This document shows positions 18,361 through 27,734 of a stretch of 64,000 nt of DNA, one piece after another. Origin of the DNA: Bacteroidota bacterium (GTDB taxonomy: Bacteria > Bacteroidota > Bacteroidia > Chitinophagales > Chitinophagaceae); assembly GCA_947454025.1 (NCBI GenBank), contig CANGIZ010000001.1:52767-116766 (forward strand), given 5' to 3'. Numbering within the stretch: position 1 is the stretch's first letter; each line of letters begins with the position of its first letter. The notes beneath the pieces are model-generated. The model did no database searches, had not been told where the DNA came from, and saw nothing but the letters and a program-made list of their open reading frames with translations. Made by a program: the position numbers and the translations under genes.

Positions 18361-18524
18361 ATTCGATTTTATTACAATTTCTTCGCAATCAATAGGTAAT
18401 ATGCCTTTTTGACATATAATAATAACTGTGCGCGGGCGCGTAAGTTAGTTCGAATATGGTAGGTGGGATTGAGAATTGAATCGAAGTTTGTACAACTTTA
18501 GAAAGTCGGACAAGAAAACCGAAA
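18361..18524. promoter_or_regulatory. Intergenic region upstream of the fibre operon
   Basis: 164 nt lie between the araC-type gene and the first gene of the fibre operon, both on the minus strand, so the operon promoter is expected here. I see no clean TAnnTTTG element. There is a near-perfect palindrome at 18484-18498 (AAGTTTGTACAACTT) and an unusually GC-rich short palindromic patch near 18430-18441 (CGCGGGCGCG) in otherwise AT-rich DNA. Either could be an operator or part of an RNA structure. This is weak evidence. Confidence 0.35.
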
Positions 18525-19712
18525 TTATTCGATTTTATTCAGGTATTCTGAAGGCGTAATGCCCATTTTTTGCTTAAAAGAATTGAAAAAACTGGTTCTT
18601 GAACCAAAACCTGCTTGTTTGGCTAATGCGTCTAATGTCAAAATTTCACCCGTTCCGTTTTGAATCTGGTCAATGACATGGGCAATTTTGAGGTCATTTT
18701 TCCAAGTAATAAAATTTACTTTAAGATGTTCATTGAAAAAATAAGACAAATGATGCACAGGAATATCCGTGTCAACCGACATAATGGAGAGATTAAATTC
18801 GGTACTTAAATACGGTTTTTTTACAATATATCTTTCAACTTTCAATTTTAATAACTCTAGTTTTTCGGGGGAAATTTCAAAACTACGGGATTGCTTTTTA
18901 GCATCTTCGGCAATACCTAATTGCTCCTCTAATGCTTTATTTTGTTTAGTCGCAATCGCATAGTCTAATTGTGGTAATCCGTATAATATATTAGGAAAAA
19001 ACAACAAGGATAAATTCAATAAAAACAAACTAGTAATAGTAGCATATAAAATAATAAAACTACTTTGTTCAGTGATATGAATATTGAAAGTGTAAAAAGA
19101 TATAATTGTAAATAAAACAAAACCTAAATATAAAATGATTGAAATGACAATTAACAAAAGCAACCATTTGTAAATTAATTTTGCTTGTTGTGAAATATAA
19201 TTTTCATTTAAACCCTTTCTGAATATAAGTATTACGCTAGCAATCACATATACAAATGCAAAAATAGGTCTAGTTAAAAAACTAAGCGCAGGTGGCATAA
19301 ATAAATAATCCAAGTTCAAAAAATTCCTTGAATCCAACACTACCCTAGCTGCATATGCTAGTTTATAATCCCAGCTTTTAAAAAAGTAAGGAGTGATATT
19401 AATAAAAAATAATAACGCTGGAATAAAATGCAATAAATCAATCTTGTTTAACCTATGATCGTCTTTCAATAGTCCTCTTACATAAAAATAAAACAAAGGC
19501 CCAATCAATAAATAAAAGGGGGTAAAATGCACAAGCATTAATGCAATTAAATATTTGTTTCCAGAATATATGGTAGCATAATGCGCTAGTGAATAAGTAT
19601 TATTAATGAGTAAAAAGAAAAATAAATAAATATTAGACTTATTGGACTGTCGCAAGTTAATAAGCAATAAAAAAGTAACAATAAAGCCTAAGATTGTTAT
19701 ATATAAAAGCAT
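18525..19712 (-). CDS. Membrane-anchored AraC-family transcriptional regulator
   Basis: 395 aa. The N-terminal ~240 residues contain about seven hydrophobic segments (MLLYITILGFIVTFLLL onward), the sensor module common in Bacteroidota AraC regulators. Residues ~295-395 form the AraC DNA-binding domain, with TLDALAKQAGFGSRTSFFNS as the first helix-turn-helix and FKQKMGITPSEYL at the end. It probably binds DNA from the inner membrane in response to an unknown signal. It lies just upstream of the fibre operon on the same strand, and a perfect palindrome overlaps its translation start region, so autoregulation is plausible. Confidence 0.88.
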   Translation of the reverse strand: MLLYITILGFIVTFLLLINLRQSNKSNIYLFFFLLINNTYSLAHYATIYSGNKYLIALMLVHFTPFYLLIGPLFYFYVRGLLKDDHRLNKIDLLHFIPALLFFINITPYFFKSWDYKLAYAARVVLDSRNFLNLDYLFMPPALSFLTRPIFAFVYVIASVILIFRKGLNENYISQQAKLIYKWLLLLIVISIILYLGFVLFTIISFYTFNIHITEQSSFIILYATITSLFLLNLSLLFFPNILYGLPQLDYAIATKQNKALEEQLGIAEDAKKQSRSFEISPEKLELLKLKVERYIVKKPYLSTEFNLSIMSVDTDIPVHHLSYFFNEHLKVNFITWKNDLKIAHVIDQIQNGTGEILTLDALAKQAGFGSRTSFFNSFKQKMGITPSEYLNKIE

Positions 19713-19716
19713 AAAG

Positions 19717-19747
19717 TTGAATCAATAGAATTTATCTATTGATTCAA
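19717..19747. promoter_or_regulatory. Perfect 13-bp palindrome between araC-type and lipid kinase genes
   Basis: The arms at 19717-19729 (TTGAATCAATAGA) and 19735-19747 (TCTATTGATTCAA) are exact reverse complements around a 5-nt spacer. The element begins 5 nt upstream of the araC-type start codon and lies 45 nt upstream of the divergent lipid kinase start. It may be an operator for a dimeric regulator, or an RNA hairpin masking the araC ribosome-binding region. Confidence 0.6.
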
Positions 19748-19779
19748 AGTTAATGTAGAATAGATTCATTTTTATCAGC

Positions 19780-19787
19780 TATTTTTG
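19780..19787 (+). promoter_or_regulatory. Bacteroidota -7 promoter element for the lipid kinase gene
   Basis: TATTTTTG matches the TAnnTTTG -7 consensus of the Bacteroidota primary sigma factor. It ends only 5 nt before the ATG at 19793, so the transcript would be leaderless or nearly so. No convincing -33 TTG is seen at normal spacing. Confidence 0.5.
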
Positions 19788-19792
19788 CGCTA

Positions 19793-20644
19793 ATGATCTA
19801 CTTCATTATCAACCCCAATGCAGGCACCAATAAACAAAGCAATTACCATGCATTTGTTCAGCTTATAAAAGCAAATCCTGGTCATTTTGTATTGGAAACT
19901 ACTCAGCCCTTGGAGGCTATTGAACTCACTCAAAAAGCAATCGCATCGGGGGCTAGCCGCATTATTGCTGTTGGCGGGGATGGTACGATTAATGAAGTGG
20001 CTTCCGCTTTAGTGGGTAGCCAAATTCCAATGGGTATTGTTCCTATAGGTTCGGGGAACGGGCTTGCTAGGCATTTGGGGATTCCTTTAGATCCAATTAA
20101 TGCATTAGATTTTGCGATACGCCAACCTGCACAAAAAATGGATGTAGGCTACTTTAATAATCGACCATTTTTTTGTACTGCAGGCATTGGATTTGATGCC
20201 AGTGTAGCCCATCGATTTGCAAAAGGTTCCAAACGTGGTTTTATCAATTATATTAAAGCCACTTTTCAAACTTTGTTTACTTACGAACCCATCAAAGTAT
20301 CCATTAATGGCGGAAATTACGAGCATGTATTTTCATTGACCATTGCCAATGCCAATCAGTTTGGTAATAATGCCTTTATTTCTCCATTTTCCAATACACA
20401 AGATGGACTATTAGAACTCATCAAAATCAATAGGATCAATATATTCCAAGCTGCGATCATTGGCATTAGACTTTTTTGGGGCAATATCAATAAGGCTAGA
20501 TCTGTTCAAATTTCTAGCATAGAAAAAGTAACCATACGTTACCAAACTAATGCCCCTTTTCATTTAGACGGGGAACAACTTTTTACCCCCGAATCCGAGA
20601 TTCAAATTAAAATTCAACCGCTTGCGATTCAGGTAGTTTTTTAG
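19793..20644 (+). CDS. Diacylglycerol kinase-family lipid kinase (YegS/DgkB type)
   Basis: 283 aa. The N-terminal INPNAG motif and VGGDGTINEVA (residues ~60-70) are the signature ATP-binding loops of the DAGK catalytic domain. GSGNGLARHLGIP follows at ~90. The C-terminal half is the beta-sandwich of the family (GIGFDASVAHRF, FHLDGE). The family phosphorylates diacylglycerol or other lipids with ATP at the membrane; the substrate cannot be told from sequence. It starts 80 nt from the divergent araC-type gene and precedes the nuo operon by 113 nt on the same strand. Confidence 0.9.
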   Translation: MIYFIINPNAGTNKQSNYHAFVQLIKANPGHFVLETTQPLEAIELTQKAIASGASRIIAVGGDGTINEVASALVGSQIPMGIVPIGSGNGLARHLGIPLDPINALDFAIRQPAQKMDVGYFNNRPFFCTAGIGFDASVAHRFAKGSKRGFINYIKATFQTLFTYEPIKVSINGGNYEHVFSLTIANANQFGNNAFISPFSNTQDGLLELIKINRINIFQAAIIGIRLFWGNINKARSVQISSIEKVTIRYQTNAPFHLDGEQLFTPESEIQIKIQPLAIQVVF

Positions 20645-20757
20645 CCCCAATAAAACCTTCCTTAATTATTTTTCATGACATTGATCATTCGATTTTTGAA
20701 ATCGAAAAGATTCGCATATTTATTCGTAATTTAGGATACATTATAACTAACGAGCTT

Positions 20758-21108
20758 ATGGGCGCAATTTCCTTGATTGCCTTGCTTATTGCCGCAATCG
20801 CATTTTCAGCTGGTGGAATATTAGTTGGAAAAATATTGGTAAAGGGGAGCAGCAATCCTCAAAAAGGACAGGCTTATGAATGTGGCATTCCCACCAACAC
20901 TTCTCCATGGCATCAATTTAATGTGGGCTATTACTTATTTGCCCTTTTGTTTTTAATCTTCGATGTTGAACTTGTATTTCTTTACCCTTGGGCAGTAGTG
21001 GTAAAAAAAGTGGGCATCCTTGCACTGATTGAAATTATGGTATTCATATTTATTTTATTCATGGGCTTTTTATATGCTCATAAAAAAGGCGCACTCAAAT
21101 GGAGTTAA
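20758..21108 (+). CDS. nuoA: NADH-quinone oxidoreductase subunit A
   Basis: 116 aa, a usual length for NuoA. Three transmembrane helices (residues ~3-27, ~58-80, ~86-108) flank the conserved loop [11 protein letters not shown] (around residue 45) containing the Cys near the quinone site and the [11 protein letters not shown] segment in helix 2. It is the first gene of the complex I operon, and its end overlaps nuoB by 10 nt. The 113 nt upstream probably hold the operon promoter, but only a weak -7-like TAATTTAG is visible. Confidence 0.95.
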   Translation: MGAISLIALLIAAIAFSAGGILVGKILVKGSSNPQKGQAYECGIPTNTSPWHQFNVGYYLFALLFLIFDVELVFLYPWAVVVKKVGILALIEIMVFIFILFMGFLYAHKKGALKWS

Positions 21109-21641
21109 ATGAAAACATTGCAGGTAATCCCCCATTTCCGGGCATTATCCACGAAACACCAGGTGGTGGAATTGTTGTAAGTACATTTGATAGTATAATT
21201 AATTGGGCACGCAGCAATTCCCTATGGCCATTGTCTTTCGCAACTAGTTGTTGTGGAATCGAAATGATGTCCACCGCTTCGGCTAAATATGATTTTTCTC
21301 GTTTTGGTTTTGAAGTGGCACGTGCCTCCCCAAGACAAGCGGATGTGATTATTATTGCAGGAACCATTGTAAATAAAATGGCACCTGTGTTAAAACGCTT
21401 ATATGATCAAATGGCCGATCCTAAATATGTAATTGCGATGGGAGCTTGCGCTATAAGCGGAGGTCCTTTCTTTTATAATACTTATTCAGTTGTAAAAGGA
21501 GCCGACCATGTGATTCCAGTGGATGTTTATATTCCTGGATGTCCTCCCCGACCTGAAGCACTCTTACACTCTTTAATTACGCTACAAGAAAAAATAAAGA
21601 TGGGTATGACCAGGGATCAAATTAGAGCGGATTTTAAATAA
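21099..21641 (+). CDS. nuoB: NADH-quinone oxidoreductase subunit B
   Basis: 180 aa. All four ligands of the N2 [4Fe-4S] cluster are present: the CC pair in [13 protein letters not shown], Cys in MGACAISGG, and Cys in PGCPPRPE. These form the last electron-transfer site before quinone in the connecting module. The start overlaps nuoA by 10 nt, and nuoC follows after 6 nt. Confidence 0.96.
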   Translation: MELNENIAGNPPFPGIIHETPGGGIVVSTFDSIINWARSNSLWPLSFATSCCGIEMMSTASAKYDFSRFGFEVARASPRQADVIIIAGTIVNKMAPVLKRLYDQMADPKYVIAMGACAISGGPFFYNTYSVVKGADHVIPVDVYIPGCPPRPEALLHSLITLQEKIKMGMTRDQIRADFK

Positions 21642-21647
21642 AATATT

Positions 21648-22124
21648 ATGACCAACGAAGAAATAAAAGCATACATCAGTTCACATGCACCCGAAGCAAC
21701 ATTCGACGAAACGGGTGAATGGCTTAATATTACAGTGGACGCCAATAGTCTGAAATCATTGACTACCGCCCTTTTGGGGCAACCCATGGAAATGAATTAT
21801 TTGTTTAATCTTACTTGTGTGGATTGGAAAAACCATTTAACTATGGTGTATCATTTATCATCTACCATTCATAGACATCCGATTGTTTTAAAAGTGAATC
21901 TTGACAGAAACACGCCTAGCATTGAAACCCTTTGTTTTACATGGAGAACTGCTGAAATGCTAGAGCGTGAAGTATTTGAAATGTTTGGCGTTCAATTCTT
22001 AAACCATCCCGATTTGAGAAATTTAATTTTAGAGGAAGAAACTCCAAAAGGAATTGATGCGAGCAAAGGCTACTGGCCATTGCGAAAAGATTTTGAAGAT
22101 CCCATTAACATGATAAAATTATAA
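21648..22124 (+). CDS. nuoC: NADH-quinone oxidoreductase subunit C
   Basis: 158 aa. It carries the 30-kDa subunit signature: LFNLTCVDW, the segment around TAEMLEREVFEMFGVQFLNHPDLRNLILEE, and the terminal GYWPLRKDFEDP. It is a separate gene, not fused to nuoD as in E. coli and some Bacteroidota. NuoC docks with NuoD and NuoB in the hydrophilic arm. It lies 7 nt before nuoD. Confidence 0.95.
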   Translation: MTNEEIKAYISSHAPEATFDETGEWLNITVDANSLKSLTTALLGQPMEMNYLFNLTCVDWKNHLTMVYHLSSTIHRHPIVLKVNLDRNTPSIETLCFTWRTAEMLEREVFEMFGVQFLNHPDLRNLILEEETPKGIDASKGYWPLRKDFEDPINMIKL

Positions 22125-22131
22125 TTGGGCC

Positions 22132-23268
22132 ATGTATAATCAAACTGAAATTATAAAAGATACCACCGAATTAGGACCTGAGGGTGAACTGGTAGTGAAC
22201 ATGGGACCTCAACACCCTGCAACACATGGTGTATTGCATTTAGTGGTCACCTTAAACGGTGAGACCATTAAAAAAATTGAACCCCACTTGGGTTATATTC
22301 ACCGCTCTATTGAAAAAATGTGCGAGAGTTTAACTTATCGTCAGTTTATATATGTGACAAGTAGGATGGATTATTTGTCATCGCATATTAATAACACAGC
22401 CTGCGCTTTACTTGTTGAAAAAGGGATGCAAATCGAAGTGCCTGAACGTGCAAAAGTAGTTCGTACTATTTTAAATGAGTTAACCCGCATTGCTTCTCAT
22501 GAATTGTGGATAGGTGCTATGGCAATGGATTTGGGCGCATTCACGCCATTCTTTTATGCATTTAGAGAACGTGAAATGATCACCGAAATCATGGAAGACA
22601 CTTGTGGCGCAAGACTCACCATGAATTATATTGTTCCTAGCGGTTTGATGTATGATATTCACCCTGAGTTTCAAACCAAAGTGAAAGCATTTATAAAACA
22701 ATTCAAGGAAAAAGTTACAGAATATGAGGACTTAGTTACAGGCAATATTATATTCCAAAGTCGTACAAAAGGTGTAGGTGTATTAACACCCGAAGATGCA
22801 ATTTCTTACGGATGTTCTGGGCCTGTTGCACGCGCAAGTGGTGTAAGTTGTGATATGAGAAAAATTGCACCTTATGATGCTTATGACAAAGTGGAATTTG
22901 ATGAAATAATTGAAACAGCAGGCGATTCATTTGCTAGATACATGGTACGCGTGAAAGAAATGAATCAATCTATTCGCATCATTGAACAACTGATTGACAA
23001 TATTCCCGAAGGTGACTTTGTTGGAAAAACTAAAAATGTTTTAAAATTAAACAAAGGTGAATTTTATCAAAGAGTAGAAACGGCAAGAGGAGAATTAGGT
23101 GTGTATGTTGTGAGTGAAGGAGGAACCACACCTTATCGTATCAAATTCCGTTCACCTGGTTTCTCAAATTTATCGGTATTGGATCATATTGCTAATGGAA
23201 GTAAGATTGGTGATTTGATGGCTACCATGGGAACATTAGATTTAGTAATACCAGATATTGACAGATAA
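22132..23268 (+). CDS. nuoD: NADH-quinone oxidoreductase subunit D
   Basis: 378 aa, the 49-kDa subunit forming the quinone pocket. GPQHPATHGVLHLV (residues ~23-36) carries the quinone-facing His, EPHLGYIHRSIEK follows, and RIASHELWIGAMAMDLGA is conserved. The protein ends with the usual DIDR. In 14-gene operons nuoEFG normally follow, but here the next gene is nuoH, 24 nt away, with no remnant between. Confidence 0.96.
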   Translation: MYNQTEIIKDTTELGPEGELVVNMGPQHPATHGVLHLVVTLNGETIKKIEPHLGYIHRSIEKMCESLTYRQFIYVTSRMDYLSSHINNTACALLVEKGMQIEVPERAKVVRTILNELTRIASHELWIGAMAMDLGAFTPFFYAFREREMITEIMEDTCGARLTMNYIVPSGLMYDIHPEFQTKVKAFIKQFKEKVTEYEDLVTGNIIFQSRTKGVGVLTPEDAISYGCSGPVARASGVSCDMRKIAPYDAYDKVEFDEIIETAGDSFARYMVRVKEMNQSIRIIEQLIDNIPEGDFVGKTKNVLKLNKGEFYQRVETARGELGVYVVSEGGTTPYRIKFRSPGFSNLSVLDHIANGSKIGDLMATMGTLDLVIPDIDR

Positions 23269-23292
23269 TAAACAGACTCAAAAAAAGTACGC

Positions 23293-24369
23293 ATGTTAAG
23301 TTTAGAAAGCATCACAAAAACAACACAGGACTGGTTATTAGCCAAGTTTACTCCAACATTGGCACTGACTATTGAATGTGTGATTGTGATTTTATTAGCC
23401 ATTACCTTGTTTGCCGTACTAGGTTTAGTATTGGTATTATTAGAACGTAAAGTAGCTGCAAGAATTCAGATACGCCTTGGACCGAATCGTGTTGGACCAG
23501 GTGGTATTTTTCAAACAGCTGCTGATACTTTAAAACTAATTATGAAAGAAGGCTTAACGCCAGACACTGCTGATAAGTTTTTATTTAATTTGGCACCATT
23601 TATAGTGATGATGGTAGCTATGTTATTGTTAGCGCCCATTGCTTTTGCAAAGAACTTTCAAATTTGGGATATTAATATTGGCGTCTTATATATTTCTGCT
23701 ATTTCCTCTCTATCCGTAATTGGTATTTTAATGGCGGGTTGGGCAAGTAATAATAAATATTCTTTGTTAGGTGCTATGCGCAGTGGCGCTCAAATTGTAA
23801 GCTACGAATTATCAGCAGGCTTTGCGGTTTTAACCATTGTAGTTTTAACGGGTAGTTTACAAATTTCAGAAATTGTTGCTTCGCAAGAAAATGGATGGTG
23901 GTTGTTTAAAGGTCACATTCCTGTTGTCATTGCATTTGTATTATACATTATTGCAGTTACTGCGGAAACAAACCGTGCTCCATTTGACTTAGCCGAAGCA
24001 GAATCAGAATTAACTGCAGGATTTCACACTGAATATTCAGGAATGAAATTTGCCTTATTCTTTTTAGCAGAGTACATTAATATATTTATTGTTTGCGCGA
24101 TTGGCGCAACGCTATTTTTAGGCGGATGGATGCCTTTACATTTTGGACATTGGGAAGGATTTAATCATATCATGGATTATATCCCATCATCAGTTTGGTT
24201 TATGGGAAAAACATTTTTATTGATCTTCTTAATTATGTGGTTTAGATGGACTTTCCCAAGACTACGTGTGGATCAATTATTAAACTTAGAATGGAAATAT
24301 TTATTACCAATAAGCCTGTTTAACCTTTTATTAGTAACCGTGATTGCTATAATGGGTTGGCACTTTTAA
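23293..24369 (+). CDS. nuoH: NADH-quinone oxidoreductase subunit H
   Basis: 358 aa membrane protein with about eight to nine helices. The loop after helix 1 has ERKVAARIQIRLGPNRVGP and TLKLIMKEGL, and ETNRAPFDLAEAESEL lies near residue 220. These are the conserved quinone-entry and E-channel motifs of NuoH. It directly follows nuoD, which is the abnormal junction in this operon. Confidence 0.96.
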   Translation: MLSLESITKTTQDWLLAKFTPTLALTIECVIVILLAITLFAVLGLVLVLLERKVAARIQIRLGPNRVGPGGIFQTAADTLKLIMKEGLTPDTADKFLFNLAPFIVMMVAMLLLAPIAFAKNFQIWDINIGVLYISAISSLSVIGILMAGWASNNKYSLLGAMRSGAQIVSYELSAGFAVLTIVVLTGSLQISEIVASQENGWWLFKGHIPVVIAFVLYIIAVTAETNRAPFDLAEAESELTAGFHTEYSGMKFALFFLAEYINIFIVCAIGATLFLGGWMPLHFGHWEGFNHIMDYIPSSVWFMGKTFLLIFLIMWFRWTFPRLRVDQLLNLEWKYLLPISLFNLLLVTVIAIMGWHF

Positions 24370-24387
24370 CACTAAATGAAATAGACA

Positions 24388-24864
24388 ATGTTTTTAAAAG
24401 ACTATATAGTTGATGTGTATAAGGGCGTTAGTTCCTTATTAAAGGGCATGCGCAAAACAGGCTATTACTTTACACATAGCAAAGAAATTATTACGGAACA
24501 ATACCCCGATAATCGAGCTACGCTTAAACTAGCAGATCGATTTAAAGGGGAAGTAGTCATGCCACATGATGAAAACAACGAACACACATGTACTGGTTGT
24601 ACTGCATGTGAATTAGCTTGTCCCAATGGCACCATAAAAATTATTACCAAATTTGACATCACACCCGAGGGCAAAAAAAAGAAAGCCATTGACGCTTTTA
24701 TTTATCGTTTAGAGATGTGCACACTTTGTAATTTATGTGTAGCAGCCTGTCCAAGTGATGCGATTAAGATGGCACCTAATTTTGAACACAGTGTTTTTGA
24801 TAGAAGTAAATTGACAAAAATTTTAAATAAACCAGGATCTAAAATAAAGGAGGGCATCGAATAA
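24388..24864 (+). CDS. nuoI: NADH-quinone oxidoreductase subunit I (two [4Fe-4S])
   Basis: 158 aa ferredoxin-like subunit. Two complete CxxCxxCxxxCP motifs are seen, CTGCTACELACP (residues ~69-80) and CTLCNLCVAACP (~112-123), ligating clusters N6a and N6b that pass electrons to NuoB. The N-terminal ~50 residues are the amphipathic docking region. The stop overlaps the first base of nuoJ. In a complex without NuoEFG these would be the entry-point clusters. Confidence 0.95.
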   Translation: MFLKDYIVDVYKGVSSLLKGMRKTGYYFTHSKEIITEQYPDNRATLKLADRFKGEVVMPHDENNEHTCTGCTACELACPNGTIKIITKFDITPEGKKKKAIDAFIYRLEMCTLCNLCVAACPSDAIKMAPNFEHSVFDRSKLTKILNKPGSKIKEGIE

Positions 24865-25412
24865 TGAATATATCATCAATCCTATTTTACGCCATCTCAG
24901 CTTTAATATTAGGAGCAGGGATTTTAGCTGTCACATCGGTTAAAATTTTTCGTGCAGCTATTTGGTTATTGTTCTCTTTGGTGGGTATAGCAGCATTGTA
25001 TTTTTGGATGCAAGTAGAATTTATTGCAGCCATTCAAATTGTTGTTTATGTTGGAGGTATTGTGGTGCTCATCATCTTCTCCATTTTCTTAACACAGAAT
25101 TCAGGAAAAGAAATGAATAGCCCTGCTTTGAGTAAAAAAATATTCTCTGCACTAGCTGCTTTATTTGGAACAGCATTTGTACACAATTTAATTGTACACT
25201 ATGAAGGTTTTGCATTTAACTCAGCAAAACCGTTTAACCCAAATGTAGCAGAAATTGGAACGCAAATGCTAAGCACTACTTCACATGGATTTATATTGCC
25301 TTTTGAAGTAGTGAGTATGTTATTATTAGCTGCAATGGTGGGTTGTATTGTGATAGCAATGCGTCCAGCCATAAGCACGAGTGAGTCAAACACTTTAAAC
25401 AATAAGGATTAA
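24864..25412 (+). CDS. nuoJ: NADH-quinone oxidoreductase subunit J
   Basis: 182 aa with five predicted transmembrane helices. The third helix region VEFIAAIQIVVYVGGIVVLIIF carries the conserved pi-bulge segment of NuoJ. The C-terminal helix is PFEVVSMLLLAAMVGCIVI. It overlaps nuoI by one base (TAATG), indicating coupled translation. It forms part of the proton-translocating arm. Confidence 0.95.
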   Translation: MNISSILFYAISALILGAGILAVTSVKIFRAAIWLLFSLVGIAALYFWMQVEFIAAIQIVVYVGGIVVLIIFSIFLTQNSGKEMNSPALSKKIFSALAALFGTAFVHNLIVHYEGFAFNSAKPFNPNVAEIGTQMLSTTSHGFILPFEVVSMLLLAAMVGCIVIAMRPAISTSESNTLNNKD

Positions 25413-25424
25413 AACAAACACCTT

Positions 25425-25739
25425 ATGCAAGAAATACCTTTATCCCAAATATTGTTTGTAAGCACAGCCCTATTTTTCATAGGCATGTATGGCTTATTTA
25501 CACGTCGCAACCTTATTACCATGTTAATGTCCATTGAACTCATGCTCAATAGTGTGAACATTAACTTTGTGGCATTTAATAAATATTTATTCCCTGATAA
25601 TTTAGATGGATTATTTTTTACTTTATTTATTATCACCATTGCTGCTGCCGAAGCCGCAGTTGCTATAGCCATTATTATTAATTTATACCGTAGTCATCAT
25701 TCTATTGATGTTGAGGATGCTACGGAAATGAAATACTAA
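25425..25739 (+). CDS. nuoK: NADH-quinone oxidoreductase subunit K
   Basis: 104 aa, the usual NuoK length, with three transmembrane helices. Conserved acidic residues lie within membrane segments: Glu in SIELMLNSVNINF (~residue 38) and Glu in AAAEAAVAIAI (~residue 72), the E-channel residues. It starts 12 nt after nuoJ. Confidence 0.95.
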   Translation: MQEIPLSQILFVSTALFFIGMYGLFTRRNLITMLMSIELMLNSVNINFVAFNKYLFPDNLDGLFFTLFIITIAAAEAAVAIAIIINLYRSHHSIDVEDATEMKY

Positions 25740-25759
25740 AGACACTAATCATTATAATT

Positions 25760-27715
25760 ATGTCAAACTACTTATATATACTTTGGATTCCTTTATTACC
25801 ACTTGCCACATTTGTGCTACTGGGATTATTTGGACGTAAATATTTGTCAGGCATTGCTGGTATAATAGGAACAGCTAGCTTGTTAACTTCAACAATTCTT
25901 TCTTTTGTAGCAGCCAAGCAATACTTTTTTGTAGACGGAAAAGTAAATGGGGTGTTTCAAAAAATAGTGGCTTTAAAATATACTTGGTTGGAGTTTTCTC
26001 CCAATGTATCCATTGACTTAGGAATTATTGTAGATCCAATATCAGTAATGATGTTGGTGGTTGTAACCTCTGTTTCTTTAATGGTGCATGTGTTTAGTTT
26101 GGGTTATATGAAAGGGGAAGAAAGATTCGCAACTTATTATGCATTCCTTTCCTTATTTACCTTCTCTATGTTGGGTTTAATACTATCTGCTAATATTTTC
26201 CAAGTGTATATGTTCTGGGAATTAGTAGGCGTTTCTAGTTTCTTATTAATCAGTTATTATTTTAACAAACCTTCGGCAGTAGCTGCTAGCAAAAAAGCAT
26301 TTATTGTAACCCGCTTTGCAGACCTTGGTTTTTTAATTGGTATTTTAATATTGGGATTCTATGGGGGCACATTGGATATCGGATTGTTAATCGAAAGATT
26401 CACTTCGGTCCATTCTACACAATTTTTATCAATCACAAGTGCAAGCTTCTTAGGTGCAAGTATGTTAACCTGGGGCCTAGTGCTAGTGTTTATGGGTGGT
26501 GCGGGTAAATCGGCCATGTTCCCTTTACATATTTGGTTACCTGATGCGATGGAAGGCCCTACCCCAGTGTCGGCTTTAATTCACGCGGCAACCATGGTAG
26601 TAGCTGGGGTTTATTTAGTAGCAAGAATGTTCCCCGTGTTCTCCATGGATGAAAGCGCTTTAAATATTGTTACTTATGTTGGTGCAGCTTCGGCTTTATT
26701 TGCAGCGGTAATTGCATGTACACAAACCGATATCAAACGTGTATTGGCCTATTCAACTATGTCACAAATTGGATACATGATGTTTGCTTTAGGTATTTCA
26801 AAAAACGGTGGTGAAAATGGATTGGGCTATATGGCTTCCATGTTTCATTTGTTTACGCATGCATTCTTTAAAAGTTTATTATTCTTAGGTGCAGGCTCGG
26901 TAATACATATGGTGCATAGTAATGAAATGAAGGATATGGGTGGATTAAGAAAATTAATGCCAATAACACATATTGCATTTTTAATTGCGTGTTTGGCTAT
27001 TGCAGGCATTCCTCCTTTTGCAGGATTTTTTAGTAAGGAAGAAATCTTAACAGCTGCATTTCATGAAAACAAAATAGTATACGGCATTGCTTTGTTCACT
27101 GCAGCCTTAACTAGTTTTTATATGTTCCGTTTGTATTTTAATATATTTTGGAGCAAGGAAGCGCCTGTTGCAGCGCATGGGCATGATGACAACGGACATG
27201 AAAGTCATGGCGAAGGACCTTGGGTTATGAAACTTCCATTATTAATTTTAGCTGCTTGCGCAGTGGGTGTTGGCTTTATCCCTTTCTCTCAATTTGTAAC
27301 TTCTGACGGTGCTGCTTTGGAAACGCATGTTGATGTCGTATTTTCCATTGCACCTGTAGTATTATCGGTTTTAGCAATCTTATTGGCTACTAGTTTTTAT
27401 AAAAATCAAAATGGCAAGTCGGATAAAGTAGCGGCTGCATTTGGCGGGTTCTATACTGCAGCTTATAAAAAGTTTTATGTAGATGAGGTATATATATTCA
27501 TTACTAAAAAAATAATTTTCCCATTCATTGGTCAACCAATTGCCTGGGCAGATAAAAATATTGTAGATGGCTTTATGCAATTACTTGCTAAAACCACTTC
27601 AAAAATTTCGGAATTAATTAAAGGATTACAATCTGGCAAGGTTCAAAACTACGCAATGTACTTTTTTGGAGGTGTGGCTGTCCTTTCTATATTGTTTATC
27701 CATATATGGAAATAA
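25760..27715 (+). CDS. nuoL: NADH-quinone oxidoreductase subunit L
   Basis: 651 aa antiporter-like subunit with about 16 helices and the long lateral C-terminal helix (region ~560-651). MFWELVGVSSFLLISYYF holds the conserved Glu of the proton channel. PLHIWLPDAMEGPTPVSAL and HAATMV are family hallmarks, and MFHLFTHAFFKSLLFL contains the central Lys. A His-rich cytosolic loop (HGHDDNGHESHGEG, ~residue 475) is a common variable insertion. Confidence 0.96.
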   Translation: MSNYLYILWIPLLPLATFVLLGLFGRKYLSGIAGIIGTASLLTSTILSFVAAKQYFFVDGKVNGVFQKIVALKYTWLEFSPNVSIDLGIIVDPISVMMLVVVTSVSLMVHVFSLGYMKGEERFATYYAFLSLFTFSMLGLILSANIFQVYMFWELVGVSSFLLISYYFNKPSAVAASKKAFIVTRFADLGFLIGILILGFYGGTLDIGLLIERFTSVHSTQFLSITSASFLGASMLTWGLVLVFMGGAGKSAMFPLHIWLPDAMEGPTPVSALIHAATMVVAGVYLVARMFPVFSMDESALNIVTYVGAASALFAAVIACTQTDIKRVLAYSTMSQIGYMMFALGISKNGGENGLGYMASMFHLFTHAFFKSLLFLGAGSVIHMVHSNEMKDMGGLRKLMPITHIAFLIACLAIAGIPPFAGFFSKEEILTAAFHENKIVYGIALFTAALTSFYMFRLYFNIFWSKEAPVAAHGHDDNGHESHGEGPWVMKLPLLILAACAVGVGFIPFSQFVTSDGAALETHVDVVFSIAPVVLSVLAILLATSFYKNQNGKSDKVAAAFGGFYTAAYKKFYVDEVYIFITKKIIFPFIGQPIAWADKNIVDGFMQLLAKTTSKISELIKGLQSGKVQNYAMYFFGGVAVLSILFIHIWK

Positions 27716-27734
27716 AAAAAATTAAGCGCGAACT

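Noticed and set aside
23269..23292. Remnant of nuoEFG between nuoD and nuoH
   Set aside because: Only 24 nt separate the genes and nothing in them resembles nuoE, F or G.
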